The position numbers were made by a program, and so were the translations under genes. A stretch of DNA of 64,000 nt. Origin: Pyrenopolyporus hunteri (taxonomy: Eukaryota > Ascomycota > Sordariomycetes > Xylariales > Hypoxylaceae). This document shows positions 11,617-27,900 of the stretch, piece by piece (position 1 is the stretch's first letter; each line of letters starts with the position of its first letter). The notes beneath the pieces are model-generated. The model was not told the DNA's origin. It made no database searches and was given only the letters and a program-made list of their open reading frames with translations. The stretch covers positions 682,001-746,000 of the forward strand of contig CADCXC010000037.1 of assembly GCA_902806595.1 (NCBI GenBank), in the 5' to 3' direction.

Positions 11617-13082
11617 TCACGAGGAGACGCCGAGCTTCTCAGCAGCACCGGCAATGTACTGCGAGGGATCGTAGGCGTACGAGGGGGCTAGGCCACCGAA
11701 TAGGACGAACACGAATAGCAGTGCCGCCACAATGACAACGACCTTGCGAAGGGCAGGACGAGCCGCACCAAACTCAGCCCATTGTCGGCTGGCTTCACCA
11801 GCATAACCCTTGAGAGCCTCAAGTCCGAGCTTGTAGTAGATCATACCACCAAGCGCAATAGTGTAACCGAAGGCTTGGAGACCCGAGACAGGAGTTCCCC
11901 AGATGATCATAGAGGCGATGACCAGCATGACATCCTTGAGGACACCGCAGAGGGTCATGATGACGGCGGAAGTCTTGCCAATCTACACAAGTTATTAGTA
12001 CTTGTTCTGCTTTCATTTTTATTTTCATAAAGACACTTACCAAGAAGACGACCGAGACGTTGAGCAGGAAGGCGCAGAGACCGTTCAGGAAGAAAGTGAA
12101 TAGACCAACGTGGTAGACTTCGGCCATGGACACCTTAGGAACTTCCCAGGCGAGCGCAACAACACCGTTCATGGCAGCGCAGATCGGGGCGAAGTAGTAC
12201 AGAGAGACTAGCGGGTCCATCTTGTACTCGGCAGAGCTGAGCAGGGCCTGAACCAAGTTGAGACGGATAGCCTCGAACAAAAGACCTCCCAACTGGTAGA
12301 TGAATCCAATCCAGACAAATCGGATCTCACCGAAGGAGGCAATCATGACACCAACGACGATGGCAGACACGTTCAAGAGCTGCTTGATGTTCGGGGGCGC
12401 GAGACCCATAGCCCAGCTCGAAAGTAAGACCGCAACAGGAGTGGTGGCCTATCGAATTTTCTTGTCAGTAACCTCCAACTTCCAAAACTATGTCGGTTCG
12501 GTATTCGTACCTTGATCATCTGGATGAACGCGACACTAAGGTAGAGGTAGGTCAAGTTTCCGCAAATCAAACTCAAGCTGAAGAAGACACCAATGGGGAC
12601 GATGGCACGAAGGTAGACGCGTCCGGTCATCTTGACGGACTTGCGACCGTCAAGGAGGGTGGTGTAGCGCGCCATAAGCTGCGTCGCGACGGTCGCGAAG
12701 GTCAAGTGGTAGGTGGTCAGGATTACGGGGTAACCTAGTGCGCCGTTAGACCTCGTTCACGGCCGCCGAGTTAAGGGAGTGCGGGTTGGGGTTGCTTACG
12801 GAACTCGAGAGTATCCAGGATCCATTTGTTGAACAGAATGACCGACGATGAAAGACTGATCCATACTCTGTAGCGGTCTATTGTCAGCTAACTATCCTTC
12901 GAGTCTTCGACAGCGACTGCAATCGTCTTGAGGGATTCGACGTACGCGACATAGAAAGCCGGGTGAATGGTCGGCTTAGGGGGCTGGGGCTTGTCAGCCT
13001 CAGGGTTGGTAGTGGGCAAGATAGGCCCCTTGGGCTCCGGTCGGGGAACCTCGCCAGAGGTACGAGTCTTCTCGTCCGCCAT
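11617..13082 (-). CDS. TPT-family nucleotide-sugar transporter, candidate UDP-galactofuranose carrier
   Basis: Five exons on the minus strand (13082-12946, 12867-12800, 12734-12511, 12448-12041, 11982-11617) give 400 residues. After a Pro-rich cytosolic N-terminus come about ten membrane helices of the triose-phosphate/nucleotide-sugar transporter fold. Landmarks are ISLSSSVILFNKWIL, YPVILTTYHLTFATV, the LTYLYLSVAFIQMIK-ATTPVAVLL pair, and IGKTSAVIMTLCGVLKDVMLV near the end, the conserved region contacting the nucleotide sugar. All splice junctions restore continuous family sequence; the last intron has a textbook TACTAATAAC branch site. In Aspergillus the UDP-Galf transporter gene (glfB/ugtA) is the neighbour of the mutase gene (glfA/ugmA). 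Here UDP-galactopyranose mutase is the next gene, divergently transcribed, so import of UDP-Galf into the Golgi is the best guess. Fold assignment is firm; substrate is inference. Confidence 0.8.
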
Positions 13083-16000
13083 TGTTGTATTGATTATTCT
13101 AGTTCAAATGAATGAGGTGCGAAAGATATGTTATGTATGTAATTGGAACGCGGTGGTTTTGTTGTTAGAGAATTGAAGAGGACACGGATGTGAATGAGCG
13201 ACAAAGGCCAAGCCTGCTGAGACCAATTAAAGATTTTAGGTGAGTCTGGGGGGTGGCGTTGCTGGACAAAGCAGAAGGTCGGAAATTCTGCAGTGAGTTT
13301 GATTGCCAACTTCTATTTTCCCTCTTCCGTGAGCTTCAAAAAATTGAGGCTGCCTTAGGGGTTTGCGGCGGAGAGAATTCGTCGACGACTGGAGGGGGAG
13401 CAGTGGTGACGAGGAAAAAGAAGATGGACAAGAGAGGAATATGAGGAAAGAGACGGTACGGCTAATAAATTTTCAATTTGGAGGTGCTTTGCGTACGACA
13501 GGCACCTCCTACCTCCTAGCACCCAGACGCACCAGGTACAAGTATACATAGTAACAATTTGGGATGGGTACATGGACCTTATCCCGCACAAATTTTAGCC
13601 CCAAGTCCCGCCCCAATCGAAGGCCAGCGTTCAAACACGGTCGCATCGTCAGTGCGTGCCGTTCACTGCAAGCACCTCCCGGACAGTGCAGGGTGCCTAC
13701 TACGGTCCCTACCGATAACTGGTACCGACACAAGTACCGGTACATGTACATAGAACAAGTAAGAGGCAACAATTATTACATTGGACACAATCCACAATCG
13801 AACCCACCCCCACTACAGCTCATTCCCTGGAATTCCTGCGCTCAGGGGAGTCAGGGGTTAATAATTGCGTTAGGTTAGTGAGTGATGCCCTGATAGGACA
13901 AGCGCATAACAAGCGTAGGACGAGGAAATGACCAAAACGTGCAATCGACAGCCACTGATGTCGTTTCGTGAGCCTCTCATTTCATCATTACCAAGTAGCA
14001 ATCTTTTTTTTTTTTTCTCTCTCTCTCCCTCTCCCCAACCGTCTCCCCACGGCCAGCCACAGAACCAGGACTTGTAATAGTTTGTTGCCGTCCAATCCAA
14101 TTTTAGAAGACTGGTCCCGTTGTGGGTTCACATTAAAGAGTTTGTTTCAAGATAAGACTCGAAGGGGGCTTTGCAACCTTCGCGATAGACATACCAGCAC
14201 ATTTTGGTCTATCTAGGGAACGATCTAGGTAAATAACAATCAGCATTCCTGGTGCTTTTACCTATGTACGTACGTATGTAGGTATCTATCCCACTCTCTA
14301 GCCGTTGAAGTCTAAGAGGTACGCTGCTCCTTAGGCTTCCCACATGATCCCTATTCCTATTCCGTACTTTGTCACCCCGACCTCGTATAACGTAGGACTC
14401 TCTACTTTATACCGGCCGTCTATTGGTACCATCTTATGATATATGTAGATACCTATGCAGACTAAGCCGTGTTGGTCATCAAGATAAGAGATCCAATCCA
14501 GGGCGAGACGGGAAATATTCTACCACCAGGTTTCATCTGCTGCCCGTCATATCTGAGACTCCTGAAGACTAAGCTGGGGCTATCGATAATTAACCCCGTG
14601 CCATTCTACCTACTCCGCCGTGACGTAGTTGAGCCGAGAAAGTAAAAAGAAAGAGGGAAAAAAAAAGAAAAACTCCGATTTTCTAACGATCTTTTTGGGA
14701 CGGGTCAGCCCCAGTCCGAACTAGGCCATCAGAGGCCATCGTGAGTTATTATCAAGCCACGCAGGGGGTCTCGCACCACTTAGACAGCTTTTAGACAGCT
14801 TTAAAGAGCTGGACTTTTATCACTGTCCCTCCCATTGGCCCCTTTTTGGCTCGCTAGATGTAAGGTTTGCTCGTATCAATCGTCATCAGCATCTTCGGCT
14901 TAAAATACGAGATCAAAAGCATGTATTATAAGCTTCGGGGCCGCGTATCACAGGTTGCGGTTGTCGATTCGGATACCTTTTGGTATCTAGCGTTCCATTG
15001 CTACGAATCATGCCATCACATCTACCCATTTCGCTACCTACCTACCTACACTACCCATTTACACTATTTCTACCACCAAATCGCTCAGCAAGTGGCTGAC
15101 AGCTCTCTTAGTAACATCGAGCCTTTCCTTAACTTAGCTGGGCGTCGCGTCTCAGACGAACGCTTGCTCATCGTGTCTGTATACAGGCCGACGAATAAAT
15201 AGGTGCGATTAGATGCGACTCGGCTCTATTTAGCCATTTACGTACGTAAGTGCTAATGCTTACTATGTATGCGGGTGGTTGACGGGCTGTTATTCAGCTC
15301 AATAAGCAATTTCTCATGGTGTTGGTTACACGTCTGTGCTTCATATCTAGATGCGATGCGTTAGGCCGCCGAACGTTGGTCGCCACGTGCAATGAAGGCC
15401 TGTCGACCCCAATATGGACTTGACTTGACTTGATTTCTCTCTTTACGTAGACATGGACATGGACATGAACATAATTATACCACGCCCAAATTAAGATACA
15501 TATGGGAAAGCCATCCGCCAAGTAAGGCGTTGGATGCGTACATTACAGCAGGATCATGCGAAATGTTAATATGATGTAAGATGGTTATTCCTGGCTCGAC
15601 TTTGTTTGGTAATTAACTCACCTACGTCCCTGACTTAAGCATATATACATGCGTACTTCATAGGACGTATGTACCTACATACAGATCTGTATTTCAGCGA
15701 GCTTAAACATCCTACCCGGCGACTATTCCGCTAGCGCTATCAATACACCACTTTTCAAATTCGAAATCTTGCTCTTTAATACTTCGATAACAGTTAATAG
15801 TCAAGTATCTCCAGCTATTATGTAAAATATACCCGCTATATGTTGATGAGTTGTATTTATAGTAGCCACCCTGATGGCACTAAGCCGTCACTAAAATCAA
15901 AACACCGTGTCGTACATACAGTAAATGTCGACGTATTCAACTGTCCCAAGTTTTTCTGCTTGTAGGACACCTAAGGTATACCGACTCGTGGCATTCCACC

Positions 16001-18385
16001 TACCTTACGTCAAGGCCCGCCTATAAGTCAGTGCAGCCCTCCTGTGTATATAGTTGCCATGTCATGCACATCCGAGAAAGGCTATTCTGAACTTGGGCTT
16101 GACGGAACAGCGTAGCTCGGGATTTCCGGTTAGAGGCTTTCTTTTTGAGCCGCCGGGTGGTCCAGTGGGCCGGATGTCAACTTGAGACGGCGGCTTTGTC
16201 CAAGCCTGCAAATCTTCACTGCCGATCTCGCGGAGCTAACCGGTCCTGAGGCTCCAACTAGAAGCCCTAACTTCCAGAGGGATGGCAGTTTTGCCGGCCA
16301 AACCTGGAAGTATTGCGAAGCGGAAAACAGGATCGACAGAAGCGTTGTTGTACAGGTACATAAACGTAGAAATATAGCCAGTGACCTGGGTGCGGACGGG
16401 ACGCGACCTTATCGAAATTAAACGATCTTCAAGTCCCAATTTGGATGACGAATGCAACACATTAATCGCAGAGTGACAGGAGTAGAGATAGAGAATAGTA
16501 GAGGCAAGACAGGGGTTGGGAAACTCTTGTGTTGTGTATGTGTAGGAGACCTGTTCACCGATATTAGCTATTTTTACTAGGGACTAGATAGTCTTAACAC
16601 CAACTCAGATGCCGGGGGGGTTCTAGAGCTGGCCTGGTCTCTTCTGCAGAATTGACGTTCTTCTCTTACCGGGCAACCTTCCCACCGCCTGAGTAGCTCA
16701 AGCCATACTGCGGCGCACGTTGCAGACGAATCCATGAAGGATATAATAGCTCAACCAGGAAAAAAGAAAGGGGAAAAGGAAAGAAAGAGTCGAGGTGGAA
16801 GCTAAATGCAGTACTGAGCTAAATGGCATGCTGACGAGTAAAAATCGTTCAAATTACCAAGCTCGTCTCGCATGCCCACGTTGTATCACTAAAACTCCAG
16901 AGTAGAGTTGGCAGCACAAAGAAACAGCGTACTGGCAGTACGCACATGGCTGTCTATTTTCAGGTGTCCTGCCTAAAATGTCGTGCTCGACGCTTCAGAT
17001 GCTCGATGTTGACGCGTACAAGGGATCGGTACATAGTTATGAGCTTCATCTTACTATAAGATTGCGGGCAGGGGTTCCCGGGTGGTCAATCAACCCTCAC
17101 CTGCTACGGCTCTTGATTACAGCCACACACGTCCCAGCACTGCACATGTTCCACATGTGAAAGATGGGCAGCGAATTCGGGGTATAGTGTATGTAGGTAG
17201 GTATGTATGCGTGTGCTGTCTAGTCATGTACCGGCACTGTACGTTGATAGAAACAGCAACCAGCGATCGTCATATAACACATCCCTCCCTATTGAGGAAT
17301 CGAGGGAAGAAGTTCTCCTGAATTTTTTTTATTTTTATTTTTTCCTTATGCTTTTACCCCTGAATTGGTGACGACTCGTCAACGGTTGCCCGAAGAAGGA
17401 GGCAAACTAGCGGTAACTACACCTCTAGGCAAAGTCTGCTACGTCTGCTACATACCACAGTACGTGCTGAAATTCGTGCTACCCGGGCGAATCAGAACAA
17501 CGAACTCGAGGCAGAGTTGCGTTACTACAATACCTCTGGTCCCTGCATCTGCCTCGAACAATCTGTCTCTCAAATAGCGAGGGGAGAAGATTGATCTCGA
17601 ATAACTTTATCTGCGATGCTAATTTAGCCACACCGTTTTATACAAAGTCTCGATTGCTCGAATACTTGATTCCCATATTCCGTGCATACGCGTAGTTATA
17701 TATAGGAGATAAATTCGTGTTGTTCCGTCGCTGTCACGGTTCTGGGTAGTTTCGATATTGTTTCTCTCCATGTAATAGAAGGTACATGTATACTACCTGG
17801 TAGGTACCATGTACAGCAGGTAGCACACACGCATAGCGATAATAATAATGATAATTAAATCGAGTCGGGTACTTCTTTCTATATGACATGTACCTACTAA
17901 GGTATGCAGGTGCAGGTTGCAGGTACCATCTTTACCGTATTAGGTATTAGACCCCATCCAATTGGGCGGATGAATGTTGCCAAGTTGCATGACGGAGGGA
18001 CAGGGGATGGGGCTTGATACGTGGGGCAGCGCACACGCCTGCTGCACCAGCTTAGGGTGGTACTAGCACTGCACTAGTACCCAAGTATCATCCACAATTT
18101 TAGTTCTAGCTAAATAACCCCTCCAAAATATTATAGAAAACACCACGCCGCCCAGGTTGCTCTCTCCTGAGACTCGGTTTGTTTTTTCCCCCTTCCTTTG
18201 AGGAACGTCCTTGTCTGCCACACGTACCATTCGCCTACGCTCTTAGAGTTAGACAGACTTTATCCTACAGCATTCATTGACTTGGATAGTCTCTCATCCG
18301 TTCCTTTCGCCGTTTCGAGACCCTTCCGTCTCCAGAGATCTCTCTTGACCAAGCCCTCTCCCACATAACGCTCCCCGGAGACAAG
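13083..18385. other. 5.3 kb intergenic spacer between the transporter and the mutase
   Basis: No coding region is recognised on either strand; open frames are short and unlike known families. Content includes a C/T run at 14005-14040, an A/G-rich tract at 14640-14675, CCTACCTACCTA near 15035, GTAGGTAGGTATGTATG near 17191, and several TACATGTA palindromes (about 13743, 17783). The pyrimidine-rich block at 18170-18385 is probably the leader of the mutase gene. A regulatory role for this divergent spacer is plausible but not shown. Confidence 0.55.
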
Positions 18386-20263
<1,878 letters not shown>

Positions 20264-21968
20264 AAGCCCACCTGAGCTACAAGAGTTGACTCAAGAGGCA
20301 TGCGTATTCCATTGACTTCACGGTGTTTAGAGGCTCTAGAAGAGCCATACAGTTTTTTTCGTCAAGAGTTACATAGTGCATGTGACTTTGCATGTTTGAT
20401 GAGTGCGATGGCGATGGAATGTTGCAATGATTCTGACTTGATCTTGAGATGATAAGAACGGCATTAGAAGCCGGTGTTGCTAGGTTGCTAGAAGGCTTAA
20501 TGAATATAAATAGAAATTCAGCAACTTTTCCTGCCGTCCAAAGGCTCAGGGGGAAAAGAGAGATTGTGTAAAAACGGACGAATCCGTCTGTACTACCTAC
20601 ATGTATGTTTGTTGGTTGGGATGGGATAAGACATATGTACATCTTTGTACCTTATCCCATAAGACCTGTCATTACCTGACTAGCCTCGCAGCGCTTGAGA
20701 AGCTAAGTCCCCTAGTCTATGGGTACGTAGGCGCCTACATCCTACATCCATACCGGGCTGCTTCCTTTATACATGTAGTTCTTTGAGTACCGAGGTACCT
20801 AGGCCATCAAGTTAAAGTGGCAATATACCTGACAATACATTGGGAGCGCTACATGTCGATTAAATTGCTGATTAAAATGTTGACGGTGGTGAAACTGGAA
20901 TGTAGTAGAACCCTTAGCGCATAGGCATTCGCATCGGGTAACTATCGTCGTATATCATTACTACTATATGTGCCATTCGAAAATGTTGTCGAAAGGGGAG
21001 TTGGGAGTTTGCTCTAAAATATGCCACTTATATCATCCGTGGCGCTGGGAGAATACATGGATAATTCGGATTCGTCGCCAAGTGCTTTTTACCTTTTGCT
21101 TTCTGCTGCACAACTTCGTCACACCCACGCCTCCGTGCTTCCCTTCTCCAATGTGTAGGTACCTATTGTATCTACATGTGAGGCCTGTGGGATGTATGTA
21201 CGTAGCTGGGTACATGTAGGTAGGTAGCTTTTGCGAAATTGGTTGAGGTTCTCTAGTATCTAATCGACCGCGACCGGTCCCCATCCCACCAAGTAATAAA
21301 AGAGGGGTCGACAAGTAGCTCCTGTTAGGGCAGTACGGGTTGGGCGGCACAGGGCAAAAAAAAAGTCAGCCAGCATTATACGTGTGACCTACCCGCGGTA
21401 TGTACCTAACCTTAGTCATATACATGTGCGCACCCATGCCCATGTATAAGGTATGCACCTAGTGGTAATGGTCTTTCTGCTATTTCACTGCTTTTTTAAT
21501 AGACGAGTTTTCCTGTACAACTCTCTCTGTGGCCAATTCATCATATCGACGCTCGCCAACATACCTTGGGTTAGGGATCGGCTGGAACCATCAAATGTAC
21601 AATAGAGCAAACTGGTCGCCTGGATGTTAGCGGTCTCAAGAACTAAGCGACCAGCACCACCAGCACCACCAGCACTACAAGCAACACAAGCAACGCAAGC
21701 ACCACATTCTTGAGCCGGAATTCTACAGCGCGGTGGATGAGGACCCTTACATACCACACACACACACTAGTGCACAACCTGATTTCCCTGGACAAATTGA
21801 ACAAAAGCTCCGGGCGGAGATCGCCTCACCATCCCACGAATATTCCCATCTTGAGGGCGAACCGTACAAGCCATGTGTGTCGCGACGGTGGCATCTTGGC
21901 TGCTCTCTATCCGCTAAAACGACGCCGTGGCTGGCCTACCTCTCTCTATATGTCGAGATATCATCACC
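20264..21968. other. Intergenic region upstream of the hybrid histidine kinase
   Basis: No gene is recognised. It contains GTACCTAGG/TACATGTA words (20595-20640, 20770-20805, 21165-21230), a 9 bp tandem repeat (21652-21705) and probably the promoter and leader of the kinase gene. Confidence 0.6.
21652..21705. repeat. Six 9 bp tandem units
   Basis: Six consecutive 9 bp units drift from CAGCACCAC (first two copies) through CAGCACTAC to AAGCAACAC, AAGCAACGC and AAGCACCAC. The array ends about 260 bp before the kinase start codon, probably in its leader or promoter. Confidence 0.75.
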
Positions 21969-24900
21969 ATGCTAGACGAGTCCGCGGTCATGTTGGAAGA
22001 CCAGCTCGATCCCCCGGTCCGGATCTTCGAACGGCTCCGGCAGCTAGGCGGCTTTACCTGGGATGAGTCGAGAAGGCCATTTCATTCTAGCTATGACAAC
22101 TGGTACCCATCCCGAATGCGATTTAAAAAGCTCGCATACCGCGTAGTAGTAGTAGCTGTCTAACGCGGTGCGTCTGTCTAGGCACATATACGGCACCAGA
22201 TTCGTATCGCCGTACTCGACAACCGCGACAACACCGCCCTTACAGACCCTGGGTAGCCCCTCGGCGATCGCCAAACTAGCCACGAACCGCGCATCGCCCG
22301 GCGACATCCACGTCGGGTTCATTTCTCAGAGCGAAGGGAGCAGCGAACGCTCTTCGACCTCCCCGCCTGCTTTCTCCAGCTTGGCTACCGATCTCTCGAA
22401 CGTCGAGGAGCAACATATAATCGCGCGGGTATCCTACCACGTCCTCCGCGAGGAGAGGACTTTTCACATAGCCAAGAATCTGATCGCCACCGCCGACCCC
22501 GAGGGAATCCACAATGTGAAGCCTATCGACCTCATCCGCCTGAGCCCACAACCGGGCGACCGCGCGCCCATAATCGTGGCCATTTATGAACATCCTGGGG
22601 AAAATTACCTCTTCAGGTCTCTAGATCTAGGACCCGCCTTCTACTATGCTAGAAAGGTCGAGGATCGATTTGAAGCGTATCGTAAAGATGATTTTTCTCT
22701 GGACCCTCCCATTAGTCTCATGCATTTTCTTGACTTTGCTATCGGCGCGACTCAGTGCTTGGAGATTTTGCACCACGGTCACGGCATGGTTCATGGAGAA
22801 ATCAGAGCGGACGCGTTTCACTTCAATATCGAGACGAATAAGGTAAAGCTAATATCCTTCGGCTCCGGGGTAAGGTCCTTCGAGCACGGACTCACTAGCA
22901 CCGGATGGTCAACGCTCTCTAAAGAACTCGGTTCAAAGAACAAATTAGTTTACATCAGTCCCGAGCAGACCGGCCGCATGCCGGTAGAGCCTGATACGAG
23001 GACTGACATCTACTCGTTGGGTGTAGTATTCTGGATGCTTCTAACTCAGCAACCCGTCTTCACAGGAGCCACGCCATTAGATATCGTCCAATGTGTACTA
23101 AGCCGCCGTATTCCCTTAGTATCGAATATCCGGACCGACGTGCCCGACGTCCTCGGTCGCATCATACAAAAATGCACGTCCAAGACCATATCCGATCGCT
23201 ATCACTCAGCTAGCGGCCTGCGCCATGACTTACAGATGGTCCAGAAATTTTTAGGGAATGGTGATTGGATGGCTCTGAAGGAGTGGCACATCGCTTCGAA
23301 GGACATCTCATCGTTCTTTATGCTACCTACATCTATGGTTGGGCGCCAGAACGAACATGCCGAGCTTGTGAAAGTCCTCGAGAGGGTTGCAAGGGGCCAG
23401 GCCATCGCGAGTCTCGGGGTCGCCAATCGATTTTCGGATGGCTCGATGCTGTCGAATGAGCCTGTCGACACAGCCGACGTTTCAAGCGAAGGTGCGAGTT
23501 CTATTGATGGATGCACCCGCCAAAGCGGTTCCTTTACTCAGATCACCTTCTCAGATTCGAAGAACTCAAAAAGCGCCGTTCAGTCTTCACTTAATGGAAC
23601 AGAAACGCAGACTATTTCTGGCGATACTATATCTTCGGGTCATTCGGCAGCCAAACTGCCGAAAGCATTCGATAGGAACCAGTCAGTCTCCTCCGAGTCT
23701 AAAACTATCCTCGACGCGTTCGGCGAACGGCAGTCTTCCTCGCGCCATAGCGGGACAGAAACCTCTAGCCTTTCAAGACAGCTAGGCTCAGCGAAGTTTC
23801 GGAGACGAGGCTATTGCGAGGTTGTTACCATCGAAGGCGCTGGGGGTCTAGGCAAGAGCTTCCTCGTTCAACAGGTATTAGCTGACGCTAGGCGGAGAGG
23901 GTACTGCGCGACGGCGAAATTTGATACTGCCAGGAGAACGGCTTTTGGTCCGCTACTAAAATTGCTGTCTTCCCTATTCAAACAGGTCTGGGGCGAAACC
24001 AACACAGAGACACCACTCCACCGAGCTTTGAAAGACTATGTTCGCCCAATATGGCCGGTGCTTCACAATCTGCTTGGGCTTCCCGATTTCCTAGTTGGTT
24101 CCCAAGAACGGCCGGCTGCGCTATCACCACCCCCACAAAACCTGTCAAATGGTCGAGCCAACAGAGTCCCGATGAGTAGACGTAGCTCATCTCCCGTAAG
24201 CTCACCAGGGAAACCACGCCCCCAAAGTCCACGCGTATCCTCTCAAAGCTCTCAAGATTTTCTAAGGGCTGGAGTACCTACGAAAACGATTCGTCTGATG
24301 AACACGTTCCTAGACCTATTAAGAATATTCACAACGTATCACTTTGTCTGCTTATGCCTTGACGATCTCCAGTTTGCGGATGATGAGTCTCTAGAACTGA
24401 TCACTCAGGTGGTCTCAGCACGGCTGAAGATGGTACTGATAATAACCTACCGGCCTGATGAATTATCCCCCGACAGCGTTCAAAGGATTCTCCACCCAAC
24501 AGCGACCGATGGTAAACCTCCCCTGTTTCCAACTCTGCTAGTAGCTTAGGCTAACCTATGCTAGAATTTCCCAAATCTTGTGGTCCAAGACTTACTAGAA
24601 TTACCTTGTCACCGCTAACTGAATACGAGATATTGCAGTACGTAGCGTTGACGTTATCTCGACCTGAGGAAGAAGTCGCCTCCTTAGCTCGCGTGATTCA
24701 ATCGAAGACCGCCGGCAACCCTTTCTATATGAGGGAGATGCTGAATGCTTGCTATCGTAAAAGATGTATATGGTACGACTATAAAGAGAACAGGTGGGAT
24801 TTCGACTTGAATTGGCTCTTCGAACAATTCAAGGGCGAGGACGATTACGACGTCCTAAATAACGACTTCATCACTCGGAGGCTGAGTGAGCTTCCGCCGG

Positions 24901-27900
24901 CATCGCGATCTATTTTAGCATGGGCAGCTCTACTAGGCAACACATTTTCGTTCGACCTGATATGTCAACTTCTGAGCGGCGCGATCGAGTACGTTGCTAA
25001 TGACGGTACCGAGTTGTGTGAGATACTCTATCGTACGAATTACTCCAAACAGGAGGCGGTGGCGGGGCTACAGGCGGCGGTAAACGCCTGCATCATCGTG
25101 CAGGGTGAGACTGACGACAGGTTCCGGTTTGCCCATGATAGATACGTTCAAGCCGCAGCATCGCTTAAAGAATGCAATACGACTCAGATGCACTTTGCCA
25201 TTGCACAAACACTGCTGAAGCATTACGGTTCCGAGGTCAAAGCGAGGGATAATACAGCCTCACATATCGCGGAGGCAGTCGAGATCATCAAGCGCCAAGT
25301 CCATCATCGCCAACCATATCGAAAACATTTAATGGATTGCGCTGCATTGGCCGTGGAGAACGGTGCAAGATCGACAGCCGCCAAATATTACCACAGTGCC
25401 ATAATGCTCTTGCAGGAGGACCCATGGACAGATGGTGCGGATGACGTCGACTACGAGGAAACGCTCAAGCTCCACTTGCGCGCGGCAGAGTGCTATATAT
25501 ATATGGGAAATAACGCTGCGGCTCACAACCTCGCAAATGCTATACTCGGCAGCGCTAAGACCGCCGAAGACAAAGCCCCTGCGTGGCTTCTTCTGGCCCG
25601 AGTTCAAGCGCAGAACGGAAATGCAGTGTGTGCACTTGAGATACTGAAGGAGAGCCTCTCTCAGCTGAATGTTGAGTTCGACACGCAGCCGACCTTCGAG
25701 AAATGTGACGCACTGTTCATGGATCTCGCCGCTAAGCTTAAGAATATGGACCGGGCGGAGATTCTAAGACCTCTTGGGGCTGTCGACTCTCACGAACTAA
25801 CTGTCGGCGCCATTCTCACAGAAGCCATTAGTTCCGCCTGGTGGAGTGACTCTTTAAGCTTCTACAGCCTCGCGCTTGCACACATCAACCGCTCTCTAAG
25901 CCACGATCGGTTCCCTCATTCTAGCACCGCTCTCCTCTACATTGCTATGATCGCCCTATCCCGATTTAACATGGTCGAATTCGCTGCGGAGCTTGGGAGC
26001 CAATGCCTCGAACTTCTAGAGCGGACCCGGGACTCGTTCTCCTCCGCCCGTGGCTACATGGTGTATGCCTCTTTTATTAGCCACATCTACGTCCCTATCA
26101 GCGTATGCATTAATCACTCCGAGCAGTCGGTTGAGTATGCGTCCACCGCAGGCGACCGTATGTCCGTCATCCTAAGCTTTGGGCTACTGGCTCAGATGAA
26201 GTTCTTCGCAAGCGAGAATGTCGGCTACCTCGAGTCAGTATGCCAGTACTGCTGCGAGGAAGTACCGGGCTGGCATCAAGATACTAGAGGCGGGACTTTT
26301 TTAATAGCAGTAAGGCAGTTATGCCGCGCACTTCAAGGCAAGACAGATACGACGAGTGCGGACGCAGTGATGACGGACGAGCAACATAATTCGGAAGCTT
26401 ACAAGACGTGGCTTAACATTCAAACACGTAACGGTGGGCGCTCCATTCTGATTTACGAGACTATGGAAATCGTCGCCTTGTACTTGTATGGGCACTATGC
26501 GCAAGCCCGCGAGATGGGGCAAAGATGCATCAGCCAGCTAGATCAGATCTGGTCCTCCCGAAATAGCCGAGTCGTCCTGGTCTTCCACGGCCTTGCCCTT
26601 GCGGGCCTCGTGCAGCGCAAGCTTAATGACCCGCGGACAGCTGATGCTGAGCTGGAAAGCGAGATTCACGAGACAATGGAGCAAATTGAGGGCTTGAATA
26701 AGAAGATTAAAGATTGGCAAGTCGTCCTAGATGCAAATTATCTTGCCTGGTCTAAATGGCTGGATGCTCAAGTCGCGGAGCTTCGTGGCGACCATGGGTC
26801 CGCCATTCGACATTACGAGACGGCATTAGACCACGCCTCCGAGTATAGTCTTCTTTTTGAAGAGGCTCTTGGGAATTTCTTGATGGCTGGCTTCTTTGTC
26901 AGGCAATCGGCAAGAAGATCAGCAACGGCGGGATTAAGGGAGTCGGTTGCGCTCTGGCGACAATTGGGAGCAACCGGAATTGCGCAGCGGATTGAGGAAG
27001 ACCACATGTTTCTCCTCCATAGCCCTACCCGCCACTCGAGAACTGCCGAGGTTGCCGTGCAGACTGATTTTGCGGGGGATTCTGCCTCCGTTACGTACGC
27101 GACAGACGGCGAAGATGTCCCGCAATCCGTACAACCTGTTAATGAGGAAACCAGAGAAACACGGATGGCCGCTTGGCGCGGTTCGACGCAGCCTGAAGCC
27201 GGCGCTGGCTTGCCCGCCCTTGATATGATCGACCTTCACGCAATCTTAGTTTCGTCCCAGATCATCTCCTCCGTCCTGCAGGTCGACGACCTGCTCAAGA
27301 CCATGTGTGATGTTATCCTCCAAACTTGTGGCGGCTCGGCAAGTCAAGCAGCTATTATTGTACAGGACGAAGATGATACGGAAGATAATTGGTGCATCGC
27401 AGCCAGCGGGGATTCTGAAAGAGGCGCGACAGCCCATTTCCCCGGGCAGCCTCTGATTGGCACGCCGTTGGTTGCCGAAAACGTAGTATTATACTGCGCC
27501 CGGTTCCGCGAAGTTGTCTTCATCCCTGACCTTATCAACGACGAAAGGTTTGGGAAGGTCAGCGACTCCTGGCTGCAAAGAAACTCGAATAGCAAAGCCG
27601 TTATCGCCATACCCATTTGTCACGGGTCAAAGCCGCTCCTTGGAGTCCTTTACTTGGAGGGAGAACCGGGTTCTTTTACGGATAGAAACGTCACCGTGTT
27701 GCAGTTACTTGTAAACCAGATTGGCATCAGCTATTCCAATGCCCTTGCCATGAAGGCAGTCGAGAAAGTGTCATCGGAGAACGAAGCGATGGTCCGGATA
27801 CAGAAGCAGGCGGTCGCAAAGGCAAAGCACGCCGAAGCTGAAGCCAAACGTAACGTCAAAATCGCCGAAGAAGCAGCTAAAGCTAAGAGCATCTTCCTCG

